DNA of 64,000 nt from Larus michahellis (GCF_964199755.1 NC_133896.1:69047142-69111141); one strand, 5' to 3'. Shown: positions 30,850-45,289, numbered from the stretch's first letter. Translations and numbers: made by a program. The notes: generated by a model not told the origin, from the letters alone.

Positions 30850-33800
30850 ATTATGCTTGAATGTATGTCAAAGTATGCTCAAATTAAGTACTGGGGCTAG
30901 GGCTACTGTTAATCTTTATCTCCAACAGGTGAGGAAATGAGGCTAAACCTTCTCTGGGCACTCAGCCCTTGTGCTGGAAACACAATGGGTTTATTGTCAG
31001 GTTTTGCTTCCAGATCCAGATGGACCATGGGAGGAATAGGAGGTGTGCAAACTGCATCGCGTACAGATCAAAAAATTCTGCCCGATCGCAGCTGCTTGTG
31101 CAAAAAGTCACCTTGGCTGCATCTGCGTCCCCAGCACAGTGCAGCCGTACGCTGGAGAAACTGCCCAAGGGCGACTTTCGGCTGAGTGCAGGGGATCCAG
31201 GGCTAGCGTATTGGTACACAGGTATAACATGGAGACCGGTTATACCGTGGAGTCCGCCTGGCCCGGGGGCTGGCTATAGAAAAGCACCACCTAGATTTCT
31301 GCCAGAAAAAAATTTTCTGCCGCCGAGCCGCTGCAAAGTAGTCAGGATTATTTGTCCTGCGTTTGAGCCACAGTGAGAGTGAAGCCCAGCACGGGGAGCG
31401 AGGGCTTTGGAAAGCCAGATAAAGCCAAGAGTACACGTGTGGAGAGATTACTGTAGGGCCTGGTAACTCTTCCTTTCCGTTTTTTGTTTGGTTTGAGATT
31501 ACCGTGTCTTCAGGGAAGGAGCAGTAGCAAAATGCACGTTCTCTGCTTCATCTCTGACAGACTCCTCCTCAGATTCAGTTATTCCCCACCTTCAAGAAAC
31601 ACAGAGAAAAAGGTAAATATATATGTAATAAATATCTGTATCACACACATGTATAATATCTAAAACTTCAGTATGTTGTAAATTGCAAAATTACACATGA
31701 AAGTAAAAGATACTTCACTTCCCAGTATCATTTTAATTTGCAAGAGTCACTTATCAACTAATGCAGCATTTTTGTGGAAATACCAATGATAACATGAGCT
31801 CTACGTTTAAAAAAGGCCTTCAAAAAAGCACCTGTTCTAGTACGGATTTAAAAACCTGACTGTGGTTACTCTAAACTACAATGAAATGTGTAAATCATAT
31901 TAGGACTTACCATTACTATTAATTTTAATAATGGCTTTACTGATAATTTTGTGGATCACAGTAACCTGTTGTGTCTGATAGGTTCCAATAGCGAATCCTG
32001 TGATGATGTTCCTGCAAGGGAATGCCGGTAGTTTTAAGTCATGAAAGACATCTTCTTCCAGCAGGTTTAACCTTTCCTAAGCAGATCCGGTCATCAGCAG
32101 TCGCTGCCTTTTTTGGCCCTGGGGACAGCTTCAGTTTTTGCCCTCCTGGATGTCAGCGCTGGCCCTTTGCTGGCCCCCGGTGTTTCCTACAGCGCTGCTT
32201 TTCAGGTGGCCTTGTCTTACGGGTCTCCTGTCCTTAAAGCCAAGTTTCGGGTCCTGCCCTGACTGAGGCCATGCTTCTCCCAGGGTAATTTTGGCCATGT
32301 CAAGCCAGGATTGGCTTTGCCACTAAGGTCCATGCTGGTATTTCTTCTGATAACACAGCTTGCAGCTGTGAGCGGCGAGTAGCACTTTCCCAGCAAGTGC
32401 AAACAGAAACCTCAAACAACCTTTCGAAGGTATTTTATGAAGCAATTAGTTTTAAGAAGAGAGCTATTTAGCACTGACTCCGTGCTGTTTCCCACGTGGC
32501 TGGCTTATGTTCTACCAGCTTCAAGTTGGCAGGCTCAGCGCTGTTTGCATCTGCCTGTGGAAATGTGCCCAGGAGTCACCAATGCTTTAGGGAGCTTGAT
32601 AGAAAAAAAATAAATTCTGACATATGTGAAGTCAAGAAACTGGAAGAGAAATGCTTCTGAGCTAAATCTAACCAAATTTAAAACAAAAATAAATTTGCAA
32701 GTGCTGTGAAAAACTGAACAAGGACTTAAAAAAGGCAAAGTGAACGAAGACCTTCACACAGGCTTAAGAAAAGGTGCTCTGAGCTAATGACTGTTTTCCT
32801 ATGACAGACTAATGACTGAAATTTCAGCCTGGTGACTGGGATGCAGTTTGATTCAGTACGAAAACGTCCTTTGCTGTGTGAGGGATGGCCGGAGCAGCGA
32901 GTGGGATGACCCTCTCCATGTCTGCCTTTGTGATGGGCAGAGGAGAGAGGTCGAGGAACTGGGATAGTCCCTCATTAGGGAGGTGGCTACGTGTCACTGA
33001 GGGACATGGGACGCGACAGTTGTTCTGGAAAGCCGGCCTGTCATTAATCTACATTAGTTTCTGCAATGAGCAATGAGTGAATTTCTTGCCATCCTTGATT
33101 GCAGACAAGCTGTACAGGTAGCTCAGCAGTCACTGTGACCAGGGCATCAGGTGGACGATGCAGAGAGCTGTGGTCATCATATAGATCTCTCCTCTGTGTA
33201 ACCCATTTTTCTCACAGATAAGGAGAAAAAACACATAAGTGCATTAAATCACACAGCGGCACTGAGCAGCACAGCCCCTGGTTAAACCTTGCTGCCATCG
33301 CAGAATTCAGCCAGAAGGGGACTGATCTCTTTGACCTCAAAAATAAAATCACAGGCGTTCTCCTCCGGTTGGGCCTAAAGCTGCAGTGATCTGCAAACCT
33401 CAATTAAAACCCTTGGAGGTGGGGTTGAGGTGGCCAAAGCCAGCTCTGGCTCCAGCTGCTGGGGAAAAGACCAGGCTGTAGGATGGAGCAGTGAGAAGGT
33501 CCTGCAGCAGCGAGGAGGTCTGCGGTGTGAAGCCATGCGGAAAAGGCCAGGCTGTGGGCAGCTGGCGGCTGCTGCTGGTTGAGACAGGCGCGAGCAACTA
33601 CATGAGCATATGAGAGGAGAACTACCGGACGTGAAAAGGTATAAAGTCCTGAAGGAAATCTGGTGCTGGAGGACAGGAGTTTGGTACCACTGGGGACCTG
33701 TTGTAGGAAGTAGCAGGGTGGACCCTTGGCCACCTGATAGATGCATGCTGGCCTGCAGGGGCTCTTTGGGTGTCTGCCCTGGGAGCGCCAGGCGTGTTCA

Positions 33801-34680
33801 TGCTCAGCCTCTCAAGCTTTGTTGACTTTTATCTGGGTTAACTTCAAAACAACAGGTTTTTATGCTTTCAGGTTGAGTATATTCTGCACACCGGGTCTGC
33901 ACGCAGTAAAAAGCGCCTGAACGAAGTGACCTGCCCCGGGTCGCTGGGCACTTGAGACCCTGCCTCTTGAAACCCTGGGGCTGGTTTTGCCAGTAACAGG
34001 CAAAGAAATGACAGGGAAGGAAGATTTCGTTAATGGCTGGATAAACAATAAATGCTTACCACCCATATCTTTAAAATGAGTTCTGGCAATATTTTGGGCA
34101 GGGCTCTGAGACCAGGCAGCGTGCCAGCTCCTCCTGGCAGGACACGGGAGCCTCCACGCTGGGGTCAAACCCTCTCTGCATAAAAACAAGAGGTTTTGGA
34201 TTTTCCAGAATAGGCTGTTATGCCTACCGAGGCTTGTACAACTGTTCAGTTTTTGAAGAAGAAAATTTTTAGTGGTGAATGGCAAAAAATCTAATGCAGG
34301 ACAGCATGCCAACAGAAAAAGCCATAAAGTAACACTAAGACAGCACCAAGGGACAAGACACTTGGCTTCTGAAAAGTGGGCAAGTACAGAAAATGACACA
34401 GTGGCTGCTTCAGAAAACACAAACATGCCATAGTGTGCCATTAGTGACCATCAGCCTTGCAGATTAAGCAGTTTTGATTTTGAGGAGTTACACTGAGCTA
34501 ACAACATGGTGGATCTTGAAAGGACAAAGCTTTGTTTATTTCTTAGCTCCTCTCTCGAGTGGGGGAACTCTTCTTTAGAAGGACTGCGTTGTCCCTGTGT
34601 CCCGCAGCTTGGGAGCAAGAGCCACAGGCTGCAATGGGGGCAGCAGAGGGGATATGTATAATATGGGTGCCTGGTGCTGT
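30850..34680. other. Unassigned stretch between USP18 and the AKR1B pseudogene
   Basis: No exon is recognised. A GC-richer patch covers about 30950-31400. It includes a small perfect hairpin (GGTATAAC at 31221-31228 pairing with GTTATACC at 31239-31246). The open frames at 33375-33746 and 33860-34441 on the minus strand show no recognisable domain. Confidence 0.4.
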
Positions 34681-34685
34681 GGGGA

Positions 34686-34882
34686 TCACAGAATCAGGGA
34701 ATACCAGGTTGGAAGAGATCTCGAGGATCATCTGGTCCAACCTTTCTTGGTAAAAACACAGTCTGGACAAGATGGCCCAGCACCCTGTCCTGCTGAATCT
34801 TAAAGGTGTCCAACGTTAGGGAATCTACCACTTCCCTGGGGAGGTTATTCCAATGGTGAAGATTTTCCTTTTGTGTCCAATG
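34686..34882 (-). mobile_element. CR1 LINE fragment, minus orientation
   Basis: Reverse-complement CR1 3' sequence: 'cacagaatcagggaatacca', 'gatcatctggtccaaccttt' and 'ccctggggaggttattccaa'. It belongs to a CR1 subtype different from the copy at 30462. Confidence 0.88.
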
Positions 34883-35358
34883 ATGGATGGGATGAAGAAG
34901 TATTAGGAATTTTTTTAACAATGATCCCTCCTCTGGCCAGAACCAGGCCTGCTCCTGAGACAAACAGCTTTGTGAGTTCTTCTGGTGATGTGCTCAGGAG
35001 CAGACAGGTGAGATGAGAAATGGTTCTTGGGGTGTGTGCAGATTCCCCAAATACCACTTTTGTTGCAGAAAAGCAGAGACTGTGAGGTATACAAAAAGCT
35101 GTGACCTCGGTCAATGCAATATGTGTAACTGGCATGACAAGCTGACTCAACAAATTCATGTGAGGAGCCCACAATCAGTTTTTAAATTCTTCGAAGGGTG
35201 AGATGAAGGCAAAATCCCTGCCTTCTCTAGCTTATCATAGCACTTCTGCCCACGTTTTCCTTGTCCGCAGCCAGCAGGGAGGGGCAAAGCCTGTTGAAAA
35301 AGTTTTTGCAAGGGGCTGTAGCCTCTCCTTGCCTGCGGCGGCTGGGAGGGGACGACGC

Positions 35359-38300
35359 ATGGCCACCTACCTGGAGCTGCCCACCAGCACGAGGATGCCC
35401 ATGCTGGGTCTGGGGACCTGGCAGGTACCTGCTGGAGCTGGGGACCTCTCCTCATCCCCCTGCCTCTGGTCACGCAGGTGACACCAGGAAATCGCTGAGA
35501 CTCGCAGTAGACGTTTTCAGCAATCTCCTCTTCGGGTCAGGAAAATGCAGCAAATCCTCTGTGCGACGTTTCTTGCCTTTTGAAATATTTCAGGTAATTC
35601 AGGTATTCACACCCATCCTTCAGGATGTTTTTTAAGTGAGCAGGTAGAGGGAGATTTTTCTTAGCTATGGAAAAAAATTACATACTACAAAAGCAAAAAC
35701 TTCCGTCTATATCTAGCTTGTTTTTCTTTGGTTTTGGCACTAGGTATTAATATCCCAGCATGTCAAGTAGATGTCATCTTTGATGAGTGCATGTAGATAC
35801 AGGAACTTAAGTGGCAATGAGTGGATTTGGAAATGGGGATTTACATTAACCCCTTAGAGACTGAGGATAACTTATTTGGATGGCAGCAGGTGAGTACACA
35901 GCACTTCGGAAGAAAATAGTTTGGGTAGTTCTTTACCTGCAGATGTTATCTAATGGAATTTTGATAAGAAAGAAGATTTAAGGATACAGTGAATTATAAA
36001 TGTAAAAGGAGTCTGGAAATGAGCTGAAAATTTTAAGAAAGTGAGCTTCTTAAGAAAGGAAAAAAAAATAGTGGCTTGTCCCCTGGATTTGAGACTGGAA
36101 ACTAAATATGTTAAATTGCAAGCTGCCAACTCTGAAACACTGTCCAGTCAGCATAAAAGTATCCTAAATTATTCTTGCTATATTTTGGGGTCAGCTGCTG
36201 CTAATCATCACATAACTTATGCACAAATGGGGCTGAGTTTGTTTAACCCTTTCAGTCTTGATTGGTCTGATGACAAAAGACCCTTAAGAAGCCTAAAGTA
36301 ATTAAGTAGGCTTTAAAAAAACAAAGTGTGCCTTGCATGGGGCCTCTTAGGGCACTGGTGGATGAGCTCTCTGAAGGAACCTATTAAGATGCTAACAGGA
36401 ATCTAAACAAAAGGAAAATGCTGGACATGTGATCCCTGGCACCACAAAAATGCCTCATGTTAATGCAATGAAAACATGGCCCAAACCCACTGCGATTACT
36501 TAATCAAAGCTATTCAGTCTCAAGGTTCCCACAGCAACTTCAGCTGAGACTTCCTGCGTTTCGGTGTGTAAATGGGCCCTCTCTTCTACCCAGTCACTCT
36601 GAACTCAGGAACTTCAAGTCCTGTTCAGTGAGCACCGTGTAAAATGAAGCAATGGATTATTTTTACTGAAAAACACCTTGCATTACAGAGTTTTGTGTAA
36701 TCACAGGGTATAAGTGCAAGGTCCTGCACGTCGGTTGGGGCAATCCCAAGCAAAATACAGGCTGGGTGGAGAATGGCTTGAGAGCAGCCTTGAGGAGAAA
36801 GACTTGGGGGTGTTGGTGGATGAGAAGCTCAACACGAGCCAGCAACGTGCGCTCACAGCCCAGAAAGCCAACCGCATCCTGGGCTGCATGGAAAGAAGCA
36901 TGGCCAGCAGGTCAAGGGAGGTGATTCTGCCCCGCTACTCCACTCTGGTGAGATCCCACCTGGAGTACTGCATCCAGCTCTGGGGCCCTCAGCACACAAA
37001 AGACATGGACCTGTTGGAGCAGGTCCAGAGGAGGGCCATGAAGATGGTGAGAGGGCTGGAGCACCTCTCCTACAAAGACAGGCTGAGAGAGTTGGGGTTG
37101 TTCTGCCTGGAGAAAAGAAGGCCCCAGGGAGACTTTATAGTGGCCTTCTGGTACTTGAAAGGGGGCCTACAGGAAAGCTGGGGAGGGACAATTTATCAGG
37201 GAGTGGAGTGATAGGACGAGGGGTAACAGTTTTAAACTGAAAGAGGAAAGATTTAGATTAGATATTAGGAAGAAATTCTTTACTGTGAGGGTGGTGAGGC
37301 ACTGGAACAGGTTGCCCAGGGAAGTTGTGGATGCCCCATCCCTGGAAGTGTTCAAGGCCAGGCTGGATGGGGCTTTGAGCAGCCTGGTCCAGTGGGAGGT
37401 GTCCCTGCCCATGGCAGGGAGGTTGGAACTAGATGATCCTTAAGGTCCCTTCCAACCCAAACCATTCTGTGATTCTATATTGTCACTTACGCTCTCCACC
37501 ACCGACTCCTCCATTCAAAAGCGATGCCGATTGCTCCTGCACAGCAGCTTTCCCATGGTGCAGCAGCACCCAGAGATAAGGCACTCTATAATTCCCGGCA
37601 TTTGGCCGGTGTTGCCACTAGCCTGCTTTCCCATGCTGCCCTAGGAGCTGCAACGTCCATTTGTAGGAAGGGGTGGGAATGGGAAAGGGGCTGCAAAAAG
37701 AAAAACTTGTAAAACTTTAAACTGGCTATTTGGTGGTGTATAGCCTTGTGGAAAAGAAACGGTGCAGTTTCTATGGTTTTTGTTTAATTTAGGAGAACCA
37801 ACCAAGCACCCTTTGGTTGAAAATACTTGGAGAAGTGAAATCATTAGAAAGACAAGACGATGGGTAGGGATGTAATGAAGTTAAATGTAGGAGGTGGTCA
37901 CGGTTTTGAATCATGTTTCTGTTTGAAGTGCCGTTTTCCAGAATCGGTATCCAGTCATCAAACAGCCCTTCAGTGTCTCCAAGCCAAGACGAATGTGCAG
38001 CGATTTACTTTCCTGTTAGATACCAGGTTGTGAATTTTACCCAGGAGGTGGCACTGTCTGTAGTGTTTTGCTGTCCTCTGCCTCCCTGCTCCTGTGTCAA
38101 TAGAAGCTGGCTTGTTTGTGTGCAGGGCCAGCAAGCTTTCCAGAGGCGATTCATTTCCTCAGGTCGCCAGTACCTCACACTAAAATTGCTTTTAATTTCT
38201 GGGCAAATTAGAAATTATTTCGAGATAGCCTGGGTGTCTGAAGGCAAATGTTCCAACCTTAGAAAAGGGCATATCAGCTCAGGCAACTCATCAGTGATTC

Positions 38301-41300
38301 CCATGGCCATTTTATTCCAAAAAACTAATGAAAGCAAGATCCAAACTGGAACACCTCATTATTCAGGGGCTTAAAGTCTCCAGATTTGGGGAACAGCGAA
38401 CTTCTTTTTCTGCTGTTTACTGAATTACTGACTTTTATTCTTGTTTTAGTCTATCCAAGGAACAGCGAGGGTGCAGTGAAGTTTGCCATCGATGTTGGGT
38501 ACTGCCACTTTGATTGCACCTACCTGTACCAGAACGAGCGTGAGATCAAGAATGCAACTGAGGAGGGGGGTGTGAAGTAAGAAGACCTCTATTGTCAGTA
38601 AGGTATGTCCTTGGATAACTTGTCTCACATGAGGCCAGCTTTTAGGAGGAGAAACAAGGTCCCAACCTGCAAAGTGCCAGGGAACGAAGCTGGTCTGGGA
38701 ATTCACTCCTCTCTGTCAGGGCAAAGTGGTTTGCGGATGGAGGGAAGGAAGAGGTCAACTCTTGGAAAAAAATAAAAAAAAAAAGGCTTGATTTAAGAGG
38801 GATTTTTTTTGTAGTCCATATCCATTGTCAGCCACGGAGACAGGAACTGAGGCCGTGCTCTAAGTTGCCTCTGAGATAGGAAGTGGGGCTATTGTATTCG
38901 CGGTCGCTCCCGCTGTGCTGCCGCCCTCAGCCTGTTAACTCCTGTGTGTTATGTTTTGTTTTGTTTTTTCCCCCAACAACAATGGAAGGAAAAATAAAGT
39001 AACCTCTATCTGCTGGGAGCTGGCGGGTCGATTTTCACCAGCTTTGCTTTTTTTTTTTCCATTTTGATTAATTGTTGTATGAGTCGTTGGGATTTTAGTG
39101 TAGCTCATTCTCATTTTACTTAACTGACAGCACCGCAAATAAAATAAGGTGCTCAAAAATCATGTTTCCTCAAGACGAGAAGGTGTGCCATATCGCATGA
39201 TGTGTCTGTGTCTGTGTTTCCCTGCCAGGGATGCTCTGCCGTCAGGAGGCCAGGAGAGCAGCTCCCAGGCTTTGCGTGACCCCCGCAGCTGTGGTCCACC
39301 TTCCACGAGAGACGCCTGGTGAAGGAGGCATGCCAGAAAACACTTGCTGCCCTCCAGCTGGATGATTTGGATCTCTGCCTGATGCGCTGGCCCATGGGAT
39401 TCAAGGTGTTGAGACTTTTAACTCCTGGAAGCCATCTGCCAGAGCTCTGCCGCTTTGTTCCTTTGGGACCAGACATGCCCTTATTCCTCTCTAATGAGGA
39501 GTGTTGTTAGACCTCATTAGGACATAATGACAAACCTTCACGCAGAGTGCCCAGGAGGAAAAGCAAGGTCATGGCTGCTTAAGCTGGGTCTTGTAGTGCA
39601 AAAAATCGCCCTATTTTACCCTGCACAGCATTCCCACGTTATGGATCAAATTGCCATTCGGATCACATTCCACTTAAAGCCTGGGATTTGGCAATCATTT
39701 GCTTATCCAGGATCAAACAGTTGTGAATTACTTAGTTCCTATTTTTCGCTTCTCTCTCTACCCCCAGGTTAAATAAATCCCCATTTCCCCATCGTGTCAC
39801 ATCCCTGGCCTTCCCCCAGCCTGACCGAGGCACACAGAAGTGTCTGCCCTTCCTCTGCCTGCAGGACAGACTCTCAAGAGACAGATTTTCTTGAAGATTA
39901 CTTTGTTCATGCTTATTACTGGTTTTGGCCACCTCTCTCCCCAACACAAACACAAGCCAGGATACCCAGTGTGTCTCCAGCTCCAATTGCTTGTAGAATT
40001 TCTAAGAGATTTCTTTAACTACTTACGATTCAGCCTGCCTTAAACTTGTTTTTCTATTTTGATGATAGGCAGGAGAGGAGCTATTTCCTGCAGATGGAAA
40101 TGGCATGGTCATTCCCAGCGGTACAGATTTTGTGGATACGTGGGAGGTAAGTTCATTGATAGGCAAAAAAATTCTTGCTGGTTTGAAATAATAGCCTGAG
40201 AACTTCAGGGTTTCCACTTGGAGAATCGCTCTGGGAGAATTTCCGAAGTGAAGCATTCCAGATTCTGAGTTCTCTGTGCCCTTGCGCCCCTTCTTGTGTT
40301 ACTTTGCCAAAATGGAGGTATTTTTATATCTGCTGCTTACTGAACTGTCTGGGTGGGCATGGCAAGAAGAAATCTTTGCCTGTGTGTGTACCCTGCAGTG
40401 GGCTACAAATGCTGTCGCTTCAGTCCCCACTCCACACTCGGCGGCTTTAGCCTGTAGCCGTGTGTTCATCCCTAGTTGCACCTAAGCCTGTCCAGACCAC
40501 GAGAAAGCCAACATGCCCGTGCCAATGTACCCAGAGCATCCAAATTTTCCCTGCCCTCTAGAAAGCACTGGAACTTGCCCGAAGTTCTTCGCTAAAAGCT
40601 GTGCGTGCAATGCAAAGAGGGATGAGCACGGGCTGCCGGGGGGACAGGACTTGGTCACAAGGTCAAGTTTCTGCTTGACTGATGGTTTGGGCTTCCTTTC
40701 CCCTTCACCCCGCACCCTGTGCTCAGCACGGCCGGGTTGAAAGAAGACAGGAGGCTCACCGGAGACGGAAGAGGTCACTGATGCTTTTTCCCTTCTGTCA
40801 GATGAAGAATAAAGCACATTTTTGTCGCTCATTTGAAGGAAAAAAGCGGACATTTCAGGCCGCTGCTTATGATAGCAACTTTAAATAAAAGTGATTTCTC
40901 CTTTGGAAGAGGTGTGTCTTCTGCTCTAGAGGCTGGTAGTAGATTAATTTCTCCTGTTTCTTTTCTGCAGGAGGTGCCAATCTAATTAGGGCCGTCTGAC
41001 TGTTTTCTTGTTTACCAGTGTCGAGGAAAATGGCGGGGGAAACACAGCACTGCTGACGCTGTACTGACACTGCTAAATGGTACATCTCCCTTGGGAAATT
41101 AATCAGCGTTGATGATCGGGTAACCTGCTCTACCTCTCCCAGAAGAGCTCCTTGTTGAGCCGCTCTGTTACAAATGACAAGCTTTTCATTACGGTATAAT
41201 TATTTTGTTAGCTGAGGAATTATCCTAAAACACCCTCTTTTACTTATGAGCAGAAGGTCTACCTGGGGATAATATTTCAAAATAGTTGTATTCTACTGAA

Positions 41301-44300
41301 ATAATAATAGTGTAGTAATTGTTAATCCTGAATAATGCTGTTATTTATTTTTAAGATGATGCATCATGTGAGAGCCTGTGTCTTTGACCAGGGTCCCACC
41401 GTTTAATGGACTGTACTAATGCCACGTCAGAAGAAGGTCCCAGCCATGATGATTTTTACCACTGAAGTCTTCATGCAGGCATTTTTTCCATATGAAAACA
41501 AAAACGTCTTAATTCAATAGCAAGCCTGACTCCGTAGCGTCTCTAGGCTATGGAAGAGCTGGTGGATGCAGAAATGGTGAAGGCCATTGGAGTCTCCAAC
41601 TTGAAGCACAAGCAGATAGACAGGCTACTGAGCAAACCAGGCTTAAGACACAAACCTGCAAATAATCAGGTAAATTGTTCTCAAACTCATCAGTACTGAC
41701 ACATCACATCTATCTGGGGTGCTGCACTTGATGGAACGTCCCTGGCAGTGAAATAGCTTTTATGTCAAGGCTGTACTTTTGATACCTGTGTGAGAATAGA
41801 TCTGTTTGGCTAAATCATAAAGTAATGAAGGATGCAGAATGTTCTGTCCCCTTCCTTGCGCAGGAAGCTGCAGTCACACAAGCCCGCGGCGCTCCTGGGT
41901 TGAAAGTACAACCTCCACCTTTCTTCTGAGTGCAGCACCGAGCTCGTGCAGGCTGAGAGCTGAGCTCTGCAATGGAGAATGCGGCTGGGATCACCCTTTT
42001 CCTTTCCAACAGCCCCCAAGGAAAAAGAGGCTGCATGAATAGATAGGACCAAAGCCAGGCTGCGCTGCTGGGGTGAATAGGTAGGACTGGATGACAGGAG
42101 AGTTGGGTGCTTCAGCTGGATGCGCACAACTGGACCTTGGAGCCCATTGATATGGGTCACGAAAAATAATGCAAGCAGCTGGAAAGAGAAAGATTAGGCC
42201 TTGTCGGAGGCAGGGTTGGGAAGAAGGGGAAACAATCTGAAACACTGGCTGACTCCTTAAAAACACCACAGACGGAAAAAGAGCCACCTTTTCAAAGCTG
42301 ATGTGGGGCTTGGTAGGTCACCATAGTGATGCTAAACTTTGAAGTACCTTCTGCTTCTGAAGGAACCTAGTATTTTTTTCGTAGATGGAGAGCCACCCCT
42401 ACCTTCCTCAGCAAGAGCTGACTAAGTTTTGCCTGTCCAAAGGGATCTCTGTCACTGCATTGTGTCCCCTTGGACCGCCCAACTGGCCCTGGTAAGAATG
42501 CTTTGTGAGACTTCTTTCTTAGACGTAGATTGGAGTCAATTCAGTAAACCAGTCTTAGGATGTGGATAAACCCTCACAGAGTAAACCTGATGTAATTAGA
42601 AAAATATTTACTAAGTCGTTAGAAAGAACACACACAGAGAAACCTCTCTCACACGTATTGTGATATTCAGTCCACTAATTCATACCTGTGCCGTTACTGG
42701 AGTTTCATACTTAGGAGAAAAAGGATCAATTGGTTGGTGAAAGTAGCGAAGATCATTCTTAACTGAGCTTGCATGAGCTTATTAAACATGTAAGAGAACT
42801 TCTGAACTAAAAAAAAACAACCCCAAACCAAAGCAGAACAAGCTTATGAAATGAGCAACTTTGCAGTCCTGCTGAGACAAATGGATTAGGTTTTTAAATG
42901 GATGACTTGAAGAAATTTTGCTTTTACTCCAGTCTTTGTGGCTTTCTCTGACCTGGGACAGGGCATTTACCAGAGCAGCTGAGCTTGTGAAGGACGTGAC
43001 AGCTGCTCATTCTTAAGATGAAATTTTCAGGATCTGGACCAAAGAAATTCCTGGCCTGATCCCAGGCTGGACTGAAATGTGTTACAGTGACCTGTTATAC
43101 TAGAAACTCCAGGCCTCTTCTCATGTGCCAACCTGCTGTAAAAGGTAAAGAATGAAGGTGGGGACTGGACCAATGAGAAAATGGTGAATTAAAGTGTGCA
43201 AGACGATGCTTTCTTATCATTTAAATAATATTCTTACACTACAGCGCTTGAGGGAGAAGACAATGTGCCGTTCAACTGCTGACATCTGCTTTTTATTTTC
43301 ACAGGTCCAAGCCTGAGGATATTTCCCTTTTTGATGATCCCCAAATAAAGGAAATTGCACTCAAGTACAACAAAACCCCAGCTCAGGTCAATACTGGTCA
43401 TGGAATTTTCCCTGGTGACATGTATTTTTCCCACTTCTACTAAAGTAACTATTTACAGAGGTATTACGGAAAGCTGAGTTATAGCTGTGTGTCATACGCA
43501 TTGTAATGCTTTAAAAAAATATTATCTCTAACACTAGTTTTGATGATGGGCAGAAGATTACCAATGGCTTTGGGCTTTAATTGGCACGCTGGTCACTTCT
43601 ACACACAGCATCACTGGCCAATCCTGAACTCTTGTTCAATGCACTCCCATGCTGTCATCTCAACTTCACAGACAGATAATGATTAAATGAGCTCGTGTAA
43701 TAATCAGGAAGGGTTTACTATAGTGCTTTTCCTATGTGAGCCATCTCTGATACTCAGTAGAGCTGTTCTGTGTAGGCATGTATGGTTTTTGACCATCAGA
43801 AGACGGGCAGAACTTCTCAGCTGTAATTCCCTATCTGTTCCTCCAGGTGCTTATCCGGCTCCAGATTCGAAGAAATGTAAGCGTAATTCCCAAATCTGTC
43901 ACTCCACGCCATAATCGAGGAAAATTTTAAGGTAAGAGGGTACCTTACAAAATTAACAGTGGTGTTAAACTTTACATAGAAAAATACACTCTGCCAGTGG
44001 AACAGAGTACCCCCTACATACTTGGAACTGCCAAAACCTTTTGTCTGTCAGATACCATGTAGGTTACTTCTTTATGAACACAGAAAGTTACTTTAAAAGC
44101 AAGGAGCCAAGCCTCCTTCATTAGAACGCATCAAGTAAAAGAGATTAACTTTTCTGCCTTGTGACATAAATACGATGCAATTACACCCCACCAGCACCAC
44201 AACTTTATGAAATTTATTCATTGTTCACCGTATATGGGCTTCTATTGCACACTTCCTAGTGCTTCAACAAATACAATGCTTTTCTACTTCTGTTTTTGGT

Positions 44301-45289
44301 ATTCTGTCTGCAATGGAAACAACCCAGCTGTTTGGGACCTTTATTCAGGTGTTTGACTTTGAATTGGCTAAAGAGGAGATGGAAACCTTCCTTGCTTTCA
44401 AGAAGGGGTATCACCATTAAGTGAGCAAGTACCTCTGCCTCCTCCTCCATGTCTTAGCAAGATTGGATCGTCATTGGATATCCTCTTAACAGACAGCATT
44501 TGACAGCCCCACTTCAAGGTAAGGAGAGGGAACCTTAGCCAAGATCTGGTCACATCGGTTTCTGCTGGAATCCAGCACTAAGATTTATTAGCGTGCTGTC
44601 CGTCTTGTACAGGTTGGTAGCACTGGAATTTTTGCAGGTACGTTGCGTGTTAAGGTATCTTGTAACGGATGCATACCAAACTGCTGTCTGAAAATCAAAA
44701 TGGATTTGAAACTCTAAAATAAATAGGCGGCAATTTTTTTTTCTGTTTTCTTTGGCTGCTTTGTATAAGAGACAGTCAGTGTAAATAAACTCCATTTTAA
44801 GAATGAGAGTTGTAAGTTTTTTTGGAGTGAAAAGCTGTGCCTATGTATTTATGCCAACGTTATTAAGGCAGTATCTAGATAATAGAATGGTTAGATACAG
44901 ACCTACCCAGATCTGCAATTTATTCTCTTTTCCCAGGTTATTCACTTATCTAATAGCATACTGCAGACTTCGGAGATCACAAGAGAGTGGTTTAATATCG
45001 CAGGGAAGTGTGGTGATTTCAGCTAAGCAGAAGATAAGTTATCTTTTGAGAACAAGGTCACTGGTATATGTGAAGGTTACACAGCATTGATTTCCACAGC
45101 CCTGTGTAAACTAAGCGGACTCGTGATAGTATTTTTACTGTAGTTCACAGTTTTAGTTCTGCAGAGCTTTTGTGAAGGGAAAAAAGCTTTTTCTTCTTAG
45201 CCTTAAGACTATATCGTTACAGCGTTTTAATCATACTCTCTTTTTCTAGATGCAAAAATCACAAGGACTACCCTTTTTTGGAAGGCTAA
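35359..45289 (+). pseudogene. AKR1B-like aldo-keto reductase pseudogene, unprocessed, ten exons
   Basis: A decayed copy of an aldose-reductase-type gene that keeps the full intron layout. Exons: 35359-35424, 38450-38602, 39289-39405, 40069-40146, 41547-41669, 42385-42491, 43305-43386, 43847-43931, 44349-44421 and 45250-45289. Exon 2 is 153 nt against 168 in the intact paralogue. It lacks one base near its start, four codons in the middle and two bases near its end, and has TAA where the paralogue encodes Arg. Exon 8 has one extra base (85 against 84 nt), and exon 9 is short (73 against 83 nt) with a stop. In exon 3 the catalytic His of the IHWP motif is Arg (MRWPMGFK). Exons 3 to 7 stay open across 169 codons. 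Splice sites look normal, so a spliced RNA remains possible. It is clearly distinct from the minus-strand gene: exon 3 differs at 10 of 39 residues. Confidence 0.9.
36705..37478 (+). mobile_element. CR1 LINE, 3' portion, in the AKR1B pseudogene's first intron
   Basis: About 770 bp of CR1 covering the C-terminal part of the reverse-transcriptase ORF and the 3' UTR. A plus-strand frame at 36714-37211 encodes typical CR1 residues ([29 protein letters not shown]). It ends 'cccttccaacccaaaccatt' and then ATTCTGTGATTCTATA. It is 5'-truncated. Confidence 0.95.
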
